Assembly: GCA_019634165.1 (NCBI GenBank) | Contig: JAHQVT010000012.1 | Coordinates: 367,528 to 431,527 of the forward strand | Source: Rhodospirillales bacterium | GTDB lineage: Bacteria > Pseudomonadota > Alphaproteobacteria > Rhodospirillales > Thalassospiraceae | Direction: 5' to 3' | Length of the DNA stretch: 64,000 bases | In this document: positions 44,075 to 52,136 of the stretch, in pieces | Layout of the letters: each line of letters opens with the position of its first letter | Numbering within the stretch: the stretch's first letter is position 1 | Translations under genes and position numbers: made by a program | Notes under the pieces: generated by a model | The model's database searches: none | Seen by the model: the letters and a program-made list of their open reading frames with translations, nothing else | Told to the model about the DNA's origin: nothing

Positions 44075-44566
44075 CTATTTGCGTTCAGGTGATGCGACCA
44101 AGTTTTCAATCGGGGTGATCGACGTGGTTTTGACTTTTTTGGTGACGATATAGGTGAAGTATCGGTCAATCCCGATATTGGAGACCAAAAGCCGGTCAAT
44201 CAGGCGCTGATAGGCATCGACATCGTGGCATAGAACCTTGAGCATGTAATCCACCCCACCACCCAGCGCATAACATTCGACGATTTCGGGAATGTCCTGC
44301 ACGGCTTTTTCGAAAATCTGGAAGTCTTCATGCTGATGATGGCGAAGCGTTACTTCGGTCAGAACCAAGGTGGGTTTGACCAGTTTTTCAAGATTGATAT
44401 GGGCGTGATAGCCCGAAATAACGCCAAGGTCTTCAAGGCGTTTGAGCCGTTCCCAACAGGGGCTTGGCGAAAGGTTCACCGCCTCGGCCAGTTTGACCTT
44501 GGTGATGCGCCCTTCGCGTTGCAGGGTTTTGAGGATTTTCAGATCCAGCTCATCAAGCTTGATCAT
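44075..44566 (-). CDS. doeX: AsnC/Lrp-family regulator of ectoine catabolism (DoeX-like)
   Basis: This 163-residue regulator has an N-terminal helix-turn-helix (LDLKILKTLQREGRITKVKLAEAVNLSPSPCWERL) and a C-terminal Lrp ligand domain. The start MIKLDELD at 44566 is preferred to the track start; it lies one base after the doeB stop. In known ectoine-degrading bacteria an AsnC/Lrp gene (DoeX or AsnC) sits with doeAB or eut genes and helps induce them. The position at the end of the doeA-doeB operon supports that identity. Confidence 0.82.
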   Translation of the reverse strand: MIKLDELDLKILKTLQREGRITKVKLAEAVNLSPSPCWERLKRLEDLGVISGYHAHINLEKLVKPTLVLTEVTLRHHQHEDFQIFEKAVQDIPEIVECYALGGGVDYMLKVLCHDVDAYQRLIDRLLVSNIGIDRYFTYIVTKKVKTTSITPIENLVASPERK

Positions 44567-44567
44567 G

Positions 44568-45566
44568 TCAGAGCACCTTTGCAATCACGGCCAGACAGTC
44601 CCCCGTTTTGATCAATCCGGGGAAATGGCGACATGACACAATGCCATCACGCGATGCATGATATTCACGCGGTACCGATCCGGTGCGCTCGACATCATAG
44701 ATGCGTGCAATCAGATCGCCCTTTTTAACCATATCGCCCAGATCAACGCAGGGCTCGAACAGGCCGGTTGCCTCGGATGCGACAAAGCAGGTGTCATCGG
44801 GCATATCAAGCATGGTGGTGCCATCTGGTGCGGCGTCAAGTTCGCCGCCGACAATGCCGGCATGGATCAGGATATTGCGCACACCGCGATCGGCAATCGC
44901 AACCCGTTCGGCCGTGGTTGATCCACCACCACCAAGTTCGGTGGTGACGAAAGTTTTGCCAGCTTCTTCGACAACGGTATCGAACATGCCAACCGCATCA
45001 AGTTCGAGCATCATCATCGAATAGGGCGCGCCAAATGCGTTCATTGCCGCAACACAGCGGGCTTCCTGTTCCTTATCAGGCAGGACATGGGCCGCCGCGA
45101 ACGGGATGAAATCCAGCGTCTTGCCGCCCGAATGGATATCAAGAACGACGTCAGCTTCGGGAACGAGGTGACGCAAGACATAATCGGCGATTTTCTGGGT
45201 CACGGTGCCATCGGGCTTGCCGGGATAGGACCGGTTCATATTGCCCGCATCAATCGGCGATGTCCGCGATGCATTGCGAAATGCCGGATAGTTCATGGCC
45301 GGCAGAATGATCACGCGCCCGCTAACTTCGCGTGCGGAAAGTGACCCGGCCAGTTTGAACAGGGATACCAGTCCTTCATATTCATCGCCATGATTGCCGC
45401 CGGTCAAAAGGGCGGTGGGGCCATCTCCGTTTTGAATAACCGTGATTGGGATCATCACAGCGCCCCACGCGGAATCATCGCGCGAATAGGGTAGCTTTAA
45501 AAAGCCGTGATGAACGCCATCCTGATCAAGCGGGATCGTCGGGCTGATAGGTGATGGTTTTGTCAT
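44568..45566 (-). CDS. doeB: N-alpha-acetyl-L-2,4-diaminobutyrate deacetylase
   Basis: This 332-residue zinc hydrolase belongs to the succinylglutamate desuccinylase/aspartoacylase-like family. Zinc ligands are visible in GGNHGDEYEG near residue 60 and VVLDIHSGGKTLDF near 140, and the general-base Glu is in FVTTELGGGG near 215. It removes acetate from N-alpha-acetyl-diaminobutyrate, the product of DoeA, to give diaminobutyrate. It is encoded between doeA (114 bases upstream) and doeX. The ectoine context makes the specific assignment strong. Confidence 0.9.
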   Translation of the reverse strand: MTKPSPISPTIPLDQDGVHHGFLKLPYSRDDSAWGAVMIPITVIQNGDGPTALLTGGNHGDEYEGLVSLFKLAGSLSAREVSGRVIILPAMNYPAFRNASRTSPIDAGNMNRSYPGKPDGTVTQKIADYVLRHLVPEADVVLDIHSGGKTLDFIPFAAAHVLPDKEQEARCVAAMNAFGAPYSMMMLELDAVGMFDTVVEEAGKTFVTTELGGGGSTTAERVAIADRGVRNILIHAGIVGGELDAAPDGTTMLDMPDDTCFVASEATGLFEPCVDLGDMVKKGDLIARIYDVERTGSVPREYHASRDGIVSCRHFPGLIKTGDCLAVIAKVL

Positions 45567-45680
45567 GGTCGTATCCTTGCAATGTCCCGGTTTCGCGACC
45601 GTCGTTACCGGGCAGTGGCATTGGGCACCGGATGCCGCCCATTTTATAGGTGCAGCATACCGGTGCGGTTTTGATGGCGA

Positions 45681-46862
45681 CTAGTTCTTTACAAACAACT
45701 GCCTTGGATAACTGGTCAGGGTTTTGCTGCCGGTTTCCGTAATCATCATGCTTTCGGTGATCTCGATTCCCCAGTCATCAAACCAAAGGCCCGGCATGAA
45801 GTGGAAAGTCATGCCCGGTTGAAGAACCGTTTTATCACCTGGGCGCAAGCTCATGGTGCGTTCGCCCCAGTCTGGCGGATAGGAAAGCCCGATTGGATAA
45901 CCACAACGGCTGTCTTTTTCGATGCCGTATTTTTGCAGGACGCCAAAGAAGGCAAGAGCGATGTCTTCGCATAGATTGCCCGGTTTGGCGGCTTCTAACC
46001 CGGCCTGAAGGCCTTCAATCAGGGCATTTTCGGCATCAAGGAAACGTTGATCAGGATCGCCTAGAAAAATCGTGCGCGATAGCGGTGCGTGATAGCGTTT
46101 GTAACAACCCGCAATTTCAAAGAACGTTCCGGCATCCCCCGGAATGGGTTTTTCATCCCATGTCAGGTGCGGTGCGCTGGCATCCTGACCGGACGGTAAA
46201 AGCGGCACAATGGCCGGGTAATCCCCGCCAATGCCATCAATGCCAGCAATGCCGGTACGGAAGATTTCCGCAACCAGTTCGTTCTTCTTCATGCCCGGTT
46301 CGACGATTTCGAAAATGCGTTCATGCATGTTTTCAACAATACGCGCAGCTTGGCGCATATAGAAAATCTCGGTCTCGGATTTTATGGCGCGTTGCCAATT
46401 GACCAGTGCGGTTGCATCGGAAAACTTCGCATTCGGAAGATGGGTCTGTAACTGCAAGAAAGCCTTGGCAGAGAAATAGTAGTTATCCATTTCCACGCCA
46501 ATTCTGCGCGTTTCCCATCCGCGATACTCGATCACTTCGGACAGGTAATCCATCGGGTGATGGGTGGTCGATTGCACATAGTAATCCGCGTACGGAATGA
46601 TGCGATCATGGGTCATATAGACCGTGCGCTTGGCGCCATTGGCATCCTGAGATCGCCCAAACCAGATCGGGTCGTCTTCAATTGGGACAAGCACACATTG
46701 ATGGACATAAAAGGACCAGCCATCATAACCGGTCAGCCAGGCCATGTTTGACGGATCGGTCACGATCAAAAGATCGAGCCCCCTTTCCACCATGGCTTTT
46801 TTGGTTTTCTCCAGACGCTCGGCATATTCCTCGCGCGTGAAATTCAATTCAACCTGGCTCAT
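45681..46862 (-). CDS. doeA: Ectoine hydrolase (EutD/DoeA)
   Basis: This 393-residue enzyme has the creatinase/aminopeptidase P (pita-bread) fold. The N-terminal domain starts EEYAERLEKTKKAMVERGLDLLIV. The catalytic domain begins near residue 165 (RAIKSETEIFYMRQAARIVENMH) and includes GTFFEIAGCYKRYHAPLSRTIFLG and FHFMPGLW. It opens the ectoine ring to N-acetyl-diaminobutyrate in the cytoplasm. The start follows AGGAGGCCTGCG. A 265-bp structured repeat separates it from eutC, so it may have its own control. Confidence 0.92.
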   Translation of the reverse strand: MSQVELNFTREEYAERLEKTKKAMVERGLDLLIVTDPSNMAWLTGYDGWSFYVHQCVLVPIEDDPIWFGRSQDANGAKRTVYMTHDRIIPYADYYVQSTTHHPMDYLSEVIEYRGWETRRIGVEMDNYYFSAKAFLQLQTHLPNAKFSDATALVNWQRAIKSETEIFYMRQAARIVENMHERIFEIVEPGMKKNELVAEIFRTGIAGIDGIGGDYPAIVPLLPSGQDASAPHLTWDEKPIPGDAGTFFEIAGCYKRYHAPLSRTIFLGDPDQRFLDAENALIEGLQAGLEAAKPGNLCEDIALAFFGVLQKYGIEKDSRCGYPIGLSYPPDWGERTMSLRPGDKTVLQPGMTFHFMPGLWFDDWGIEITESMMITETGSKTLTSYPRQLFVKN

Positions 46863-46890
46863 CGCAGGCCTCCTGATAAAGGCGGGGTTG

Positions 46891-47155
46891 AGGACCTAGA
46901 CTCACGAATGTGACGACAATGGTTGTTCGGATTTGTGCGGATAGGCGAAGCAAAGCAGCAGGAAGATTACCATCTTTCAATGCTTTGCGACAAACTAGCC
47001 CGTGCAAATCCGAACAATCCGGAGGACAACCGCTAGAGTTGCGAACTCCAGCGTTAAACTCCTTGTTCGGGTCACCAACCCGCCCTGCGGAGTTTTCCTC
47101 GTATTTCACAACTCTAACGGTTGCCATGGTCATCACATTCGTGAGTCTAGGTCCT
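46891..47155. mobile_element. MITE-like 265-bp element with 32-bp inverted ends and a full three-way-junction fold
   Basis: Bases 46891-46922 and 47124-47155 are inverted repeats matching at 30 of 32 positions (outer 23 perfect, starting AGGACCTAGACTCACG). Directly inside, 46923-46935 pairs perfectly with 47005-47017 (TTGTTCGGATTTG), enclosing a further hairpin at 46950-46988. Then 47027-47041 pairs 14/15 with 47109-47123. The whole element can therefore fold as one outer stem and two arms, in DNA or in either transcript. It lies in the 318-bp gap between eutC and doeA. No target duplication and no real ORF are evident. Confidence 0.72.
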
Positions 47156-47180
47156 TTTCTGACCCATTTTCCTTGTGTTA

Positions 47181-48173
47181 TTAAGATGATATCTCGACGC
47201 CTGCACCGGCTGCATTGCAGCGATGACGCGCGAGGGTGGCGATTGCGGTGTCTTGCACACCAGTTCCGGTCAAATCACACACCGTAATTTGGCCGGCAGA
47301 AGTTCTGCCGGTCATGGATTTGGCGATGATCTGTCCAAGTTCGGGGAATGTCGCGTCCTTGGCAACAATCCCGGCATCAATGGCGTGATGAAGTTCACCA
47401 AGGATGCTGGTTTGCGCCTGACTGTCGCTGACATAAAGATCAGCTCGCCCAATCAGGGCAGGGTCAATTTCGTTTTTATGTTCGGCATCTGATCCCATGG
47501 CGGTGATGTGCGTGCCCGGTTTGACCCAATCGGCCAAAAGGATCGGTTCGCGTGCCGGGGTGGTGGTGACAATGATGTCAGCTTTGGCACAGGCATCCTG
47601 ACCGTCGCTGGTTGCAGATATTGGGATGCCAAGTTCAGATGATGCTTTTTTCGCACATGCTTCGGCCTTGCCGATGTCACGCGCCCAAATGGTTGCCGAT
47701 GTTATGTCACGGACAAGGGTGATGGCTTTAAGCTGTAATTGGGCCTGAACACCCGCACCATAAATCGTGACATGTTTGGCATCCTTGCGGGCCAAATGAT
47801 TGGCGGCAACACCCCCGGCCGCAGCCGTTCGGATATCGGTCAGATAGCCGTTATCCAGCAAGACGGCCTCTAACATGCCGGTCTTGGATGAAAACAGGTT
47901 CATCATGCCATTAACCGATGGCAGGCCCAGTTTGGGATTATCAAAGAAACCCGGACTGATTTTGATGGCAAATCCGTCAAGACCCGGAACATAGGCGGTT
48001 TTGACATCGACTTCGCCGTTATAGTCATCGATATCAAGCCGCAGGATCGGCGGCATGCGGACATCCTTGGTCGCCAAGGCCAGAAAAGCATTTTCGATAC
48101 AGGCAATCGCATCCATATCAAGATCGATGACGTTGCGCAGATCGTTTTCGGTCAAAATTCTGATTTTGGGCAT
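47181..48173 (-). CDS. eutC: Ornithine cyclodeaminase-family protein EutC of hydroxyectoine catabolism
   Basis: This 330-residue protein of the ornithine cyclodeaminase/mu-crystallin family has a Rossmann motif HVTIYGAGVQAQLQLKAI near residue 135 and the preceding DNGYLTDIRTAAAGGVAANHLA signature. With EutA and EutB it is thought to convert 5-hydroxyectoine to ectoine or a related intermediate. It starts 5 bases after the eutB stop. The family is certain; the pathway role follows from the conserved eutABC cluster. Confidence 0.88.
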   Translation of the reverse strand: MPKIRILTENDLRNVIDLDMDAIACIENAFLALATKDVRMPPILRLDIDDYNGEVDVKTAYVPGLDGFAIKISPGFFDNPKLGLPSVNGMMNLFSSKTGMLEAVLLDNGYLTDIRTAAAGGVAANHLARKDAKHVTIYGAGVQAQLQLKAITLVRDITSATIWARDIGKAEACAKKASSELGIPISATSDGQDACAKADIIVTTTPAREPILLADWVKPGTHITAMGSDAEHKNEIDPALIGRADLYVSDSQAQTSILGELHHAIDAGIVAKDATFPELGQIIAKSMTGRTSAGQITVCDLTGTGVQDTAIATLARHRCNAAGAGVEISS

Positions 48174-48178
48174 ATCGG

Positions 48179-49168
48179 TTACTCCGCCATCAGGTCGACG
48201 TCTTCGCCGCCGACAATGCGTTTATGTAAATCCATGTCGATATTGCAGCCTGTGGTCAGGACAACAGTTCGCCCCGGATTGTCAACCAGACCGGCACGAA
48301 GGGCGGCAATGCCGACCGCGCCTGATCCTTCGACGACTTGTTGATCATCAAGGTAGGCCGCACGAATGCCATCGGCGATCTGGGCTTCGTTGACCAAGAC
48401 AAAGTCATCGGTCAAATCACCGCACATATCGAATGTGTATTGGTTGTTCTCGCCAATGCCCCCGCCCAGACTATCGGCAAGGGTCGGCAGTTCTTTGACC
48501 GCGGTGGGTTTGCCTTCTTGAAGGCTTGTGATCATGGCGCACCCGCGTTCCATCGTGATGCCAACCACCCGAATGGCCGGATTGATTGATTTCGCAACAA
48601 GTGCAACACCGGCCAAAAGACCACCCCCCGATAGCGGGACAAGGAGGGTGTCTAAATCTGGAAGGGCTTCGATGGTTTCAAGGCCAAGGGTTCCTTGACC
48701 GGCAATAATGTCGGCGTGGTCAAACGGCGGCAGCATGGTCATACCGTCCTGCTTTACCAGACGGTCGACTTCTTGCTGGGCTTCGTCTTGTGATTGGCCA
48801 ATGATGCGGACTTCGGCCCCTTGGGCGCGGATGCCATCAACCTTGTTCTGCGGGACCAGTTCGGACATGCAGATCACGGATCGAACCCCGGCATTGCGCG
48901 CCGCATAGGCCAAGGCACGGCCGTAGTTCCCGGTCGATACCCCAACGACACCTTTGGCCTTTTGTGCGTCGCTTAGGCGCAAAACTGCGTTGGCGGCCCC
49001 GCGCAGCTTGAAGCTTCCGGTGTATTGTTGTTGTTCGCATTTCAGCCAAACCGGGCTTCCGACACGTTCGGAAAGTGTTGCCGACGGTCGCAGTGGTGTG
49101 TGAATGATATGACCCGCAATGGTTTTGCGGGCAGAAAGAACATCAGCGAATGTGATGGGGTCTTTCAT
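48179..49168 (-). CDS. eutB: Threonine dehydratase-like PLP enzyme EutB
   Basis: This 329-residue fold-type II PLP enzyme has its cofactor Lys in YTGSFKLRGAANAV near residue 54, an Asn-containing STGNYGRAL near 80, and the phosphate loop SGGGLLAG near 180. It lacks the C-terminal regulatory domain of biosynthetic threonine deaminase. In eutABC clusters it is proposed to dehydrate a hydroxyectoine-derived intermediate. Its start overlaps the eutA stop (ATGA). Confidence 0.9.
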   Translation of the reverse strand: MKDPITFADVLSARKTIAGHIIHTPLRPSATLSERVGSPVWLKCEQQQYTGSFKLRGAANAVLRLSDAQKAKGVVGVSTGNYGRALAYAARNAGVRSVICMSELVPQNKVDGIRAQGAEVRIIGQSQDEAQQEVDRLVKQDGMTMLPPFDHADIIAGQGTLGLETIEALPDLDTLLVPLSGGGLLAGVALVAKSINPAIRVVGITMERGCAMITSLQEGKPTAVKELPTLADSLGGGIGENNQYTFDMCGDLTDDFVLVNEAQIADGIRAAYLDDQQVVEGSGAVGIAALRAGLVDNPGRTVVLTTGCNIDMDLHKRIVGGEDVDLMAE

Positions 49169-49965
49169 GGAGCCTCGACTTGATCTTTGGGGTGAGGGGC
49201 GTGGTCAAACAGGCATCCGAACCCTTTGACCGGTTTATCGTAATTGATCAGGCTAAGCGCATGCCAGATCAGGGCTTGATTGCTTGTGATGACTGGTTTG
49301 CCCAATTGTTTTTCTGCCTTTGCGGCAATTTCGGCGGACCGAATGGCGGTGCAGGAAATGAAGATTGCATCGGCATCCTTGCTATCTGCGTTAATTGCCG
49401 CCTCAAGCAAAGTCTTTGGGGGGATGGCAGTCATCGACAGGTCGCTATCTAATCCAAATCCCATCAGACGGGTGACTTCAAACCCCTGTTGGGTGAAGCC
49501 ATCAGCAACCGATTGGCTTACATCGGCAAGATAGGGGGTCACAATTGCAATTTTTTGCGCACCAACGGCGTGCAGTGCAAGTGTGCTGGCAAGCAGTGGG
49601 TTGGTCACGCGCACACCGGGCATGCCTTGATTAATCAGGGCGGCGATCTTGTCAGACCCGGTCACGACCGTTCCCGATGTGCAGCCAAAAATAACAACAT
49701 CCACCCCGTAACCCGGCAACAGGGTGCGTGCCGCACGCGGCAAGTCAGCGGCCATCGCACGGAGGTTTTCAACCGTAACCGGATTGGCATTTTCAATGCG
49801 GGTGGTGAACAGGCGCACGTCACCCGGCAGGATACCGCGCAGGTCATCCTCGCTGTTGAAGTCAGTTGCCAGTGTGATCAACCCGATTTTCCCCGCCGGT
49901 CCGACCGGATCAGGAATATAGGGAAGGTCTACCGGCTCTGGCGTGACCGTTTGGGATACGGACAT
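49165..49965 (-). CDS. eutA: Asp/Glu racemase-superfamily protein EutA
   Basis: This 266-residue protein is of maleate isomerase/arylmalonate decarboxylase type. The two catalytic Cys are visible in VVIFGCTSGTV near residue 95 and AIFISCTAIRSAE near 203. It is proposed to change stereochemistry of the hydroxylated substrate before EutB and EutC act. It is the first gene of eutABC and follows the TRAP permease gene after a gap holding three short direct repeats. Confidence 0.87.
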   Translation of the reverse strand: MSVSQTVTPEPVDLPYIPDPVGPAGKIGLITLATDFNSEDDLRGILPGDVRLFTTRIENANPVTVENLRAMAADLPRAARTLLPGYGVDVVIFGCTSGTVVTGSDKIAALINQGMPGVRVTNPLLASTLALHAVGAQKIAIVTPYLADVSQSVADGFTQQGFEVTRLMGFGLDSDLSMTAIPPKTLLEAAINADSKDADAIFISCTAIRSAEIAAKAEKQLGKPVITSNQALIWHALSLINYDKPVKGFGCLFDHAPHPKDQVEAP

Positions 49966-50068
49966 TCCCGAACTCCAATTTGGGGCGGTTTGGTGCGATT
50001 GGGCAAAACCGCGCCCGGTTGCAGTGATTATCGAATATGTATCCGGGCGAACCCGGTTCTGCTGATTG

Positions 50069-50108
50069 GGCCTTTTTAATCTGGCCTTTTTAATCGGGCC
50101 TTTTTAAT
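50069..50108. repeat. Three 12-bp direct repeats between eutA and the TRAP permease gene
   Basis: GGCCTTTTTAAT occurs at 50069-50080, 50083-50094 and 50097-50108, a 14-bp period. The last copy includes the stop codon of the permease gene on the minus strand. It looks like local duplication of the gene end. Confidence 0.8.
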
Positions 50109-51387
50109 GGAAGGCAAGTTCAGGCAGGAACAATGCGATTTGCGGAACGAGAATCAAGATGACTGCGGCAAGTAGCAACATGATGATGAAAGGCGGTGTA
50201 CCGCGAATGACCTCGGCATAGGGGCGTCGGAAAATCGCGATGGCGGTAAAAATATCGCAGCCAAAGGGCGGTGTGGCCGACCCAATGGCAACTTGCAAGG
50301 TAACAAGCGTTCCAACCAAGACTGGATTAAGACCGGCCTGATGGACAAGCGGCATGAAGATCGGGGTTAGAACCAGAATGACAACAATCGGGTCAACAAA
50401 CATGCAGCCGATAAAGAACGCGATGCAAATAGCCGCCAGAATGATGTAGGGGTCTGCCCCTTCAAGGCCAAGTGCGCCGATTACTTGCTGTGGTATCTGG
50501 GCAAAGGAAATAACGAACGAGAATGTCGTTCCGGCACCAACCAGAATAAACACAACGGCCGTGATCAACCCGGTGGACCGGGCAACATCAAGCAGTTCTG
50601 ACCATTTGACCGATTTGAAAATCAACACTTCAAGGATGATCGCATAAACCACGGAAACTGCTGCAACTTCGGTCGGGCTGACCCAGCCCAGGTAAATGCC
50701 GCCGACAATCAGCACCGGGAACATGATCGCAGGTCCGGCATTGATAACAGCCTTGCCGCGTTCCGCCCAATTCATGCGCGGGATGGTCGGGATGTTGTTT
50801 TTCTTGGCGTAATACATGCTATAGGCCGAGAACATGATCAGGATCAGAATGCCCGGACCAATACCGGCCAGAAATAGCTCGCCGATGGATACTTTGCCGA
50901 CAACGCCAAACACAATCATGCCGATTGATGGCGGGATCAAAAACGCAATGTCGCTGGCGTTAATGATCAAGGCCATGGCGAATTTGTCTTCGTAGCCGGC
51001 TTTTAGCATTTTGGGACGCAGCGGGCCCCCCATCGCAACCACAGTTGCCTGTGTCGAGCCAGATACCGCCCCAAACATGGTGCAGCCAAGGGCGGTGGTC
51101 ACCGCAAGGCCGCCGCGCACATGGCCGACAAAGGTCATGGCAAGGTCAATCAGCCGGTTGGCCGTATGCCCCTTTGTCACAATGTCAGCGGCAAAGATGA
51201 ACATTGGCACAGCAATCAGCGCAACGGGCGAAATGCCGGTGACCATTTGCTGGATCAGAATGCGTTCGGGGATCGGCATGTAAAAGGCAAAGGCGACGAC
51301 ACTGGCCGTTGCCAGCGGCACCATCATGGGGAAACCGAGTACCAGAAGGACCAGCATCACCAAAAGGATTGTGGTTCCAAGTTCCAT
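50104..51387 (-). CDS. uehC: Ectoine TRAP transporter large permease (UehC/TeaC-like)
   Basis: This is a 427-residue DctM-family carrier with about 12 hydrophobic segments. Family motifs include GAVSGSTQATVVAMGGPLRPKM near residue 110 and DIAFLIPPSIGMIVFGVVG near 150. It lies 13 bases after the small permease gene and upstream of eutA, inside the ectoine cluster, so it should import ectoine/hydroxyectoine with the divergently encoded binding protein. Confidence 0.9.
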   Translation of the reverse strand: MELGTTILLVMLVLLVLGFPMMVPLATASVVAFAFYMPIPERILIQQMVTGISPVALIAVPMFIFAADIVTKGHTANRLIDLAMTFVGHVRGGLAVTTALGCTMFGAVSGSTQATVVAMGGPLRPKMLKAGYEDKFAMALIINASDIAFLIPPSIGMIVFGVVGKVSIGELFLAGIGPGILILIMFSAYSMYYAKKNNIPTIPRMNWAERGKAVINAGPAIMFPVLIVGGIYLGWVSPTEVAAVSVVYAIILEVLIFKSVKWSELLDVARSTGLITAVVFILVGAGTTFSFVISFAQIPQQVIGALGLEGADPYIILAAICIAFFIGCMFVDPIVVILVLTPIFMPLVHQAGLNPVLVGTLVTLQVAIGSATPPFGCDIFTAIAIFRRPYAEVIRGTPPFIIMLLLAAVILILVPQIALFLPELAFH

Positions 51388-51400
51388 AATTGCGTCCTCC

Positions 51401-51982
51401 TTACAGGTGATGATCTTCGGGATCGAACGTATCTTCGACCCGATAGGACAGATGCGTCCCCGGCTTGAAGATGTTCGTTGCCGCAGCGAACAGGAACTGA
51501 ATACCCGTAACGGTCAGACCGAAAGGAACCCAGAGGACGGTGAAATAGTATGGAATGCGCAAGGCCGGTGTCAGACGGTTTGATGTAATCAAGGATGAGA
51601 CATAACCGACCGAATACCACGCCAGCAAAAACAGAAGGCAGGCGGTGCCGGTTGTAATAATGATCATCATGATCTTGCTGGCTTTGGGGCCAAGCATATC
51701 GGTAAAGGCCGACATGCGAATGTGGCGCCCCATGCGGGCGGCCTCGCTTATGCCGACAAATGTCACAAGAATGATCAGAAACTGGTTGAGTTCTTCGGAA
51801 AAGAAGATGCTCGAATTAAATGCAAGACGCATGACCACGTTGGCGACCGTGTTGATCGCCATGATCACGATACTCCACCCCAAAAGCTGCCGCTCGACCA
51901 CGGATAACCCGTCATCAAGCCGTTTCAGAATGCCCAGCACCCCACCGCTTAGGGCGGGGGTCTCCCCGTTAGAGTCTGACAT
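51401..51982 (-). CDS. uehB: Ectoine TRAP transporter small permease (UehB/TeaB-like)
   Basis: This 193-residue DctQ-family membrane protein has four hydrophobic segments, with FNSSIFFSEELNQFLIILVTFVGISEAARMG near residue 55 as the family hallmark. The track start at 52051 is rejected; ATG 51982 has a perfect AAGGAGG site 6 bases upstream. It is the first gene of the long minus-strand ectoine operon, with a candidate EnuR operator about 140 bases upstream. Confidence 0.88.
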   Translation of the reverse strand: MSDSNGETPALSGGVLGILKRLDDGLSVVERQLLGWSIVIMAINTVANVVMRLAFNSSIFFSEELNQFLIILVTFVGISEAARMGRHIRMSAFTDMLGPKASKIMMIIITTGTACLLFLLAWYSVGYVSSLITSNRLTPALRIPYYFTVLWVPFGLTVTGIQFLFAAATNIFKPGTHLSYRVEDTFDPEDHHL

Positions 51983-52116
51983 ACGACCTCCTTGATGCGC
52001 GTGCGATACATTGTTGTAAAACGTGGTGTGTGATGAATGGTTCCCCCACACCTATCGTCATTCGCTTCGCGCCAGATTGGTCAGAATAAAAACGCTTTGT
52101 GACGGTTCAATCAGAT

Positions 52117-52135
52117 TTTTGTCATGACACAAAAA
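52117..52135. promoter_or_regulatory. Candidate EnuR operator upstream of uehB
   Basis: TTTTGTCATGACACAAAAA is an imperfect palindrome centred on TCATGA. It matches 18 of 19 bases of the site at 53609-53627, and lies just after the enuR stop codon and before the uehBC-eut-doe operon. Confidence 0.7.
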
Positions 52136-52136
52136 A

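Noticed and set aside
46891-47155. Integron attC or ERIC/REP identity for the structured element
   Set aside because: The ends lack the attC core sites (GTTRRRY/RYYYAAC), and the sequence does not resemble ERIC or REP consensus as I know them.
46849-47287. ORFs on both strands inside the structured element
   Set aside because: Their sequence is dictated by the inverted repeats, they have no ribosome site, and they match no family; they are by-products of the element.
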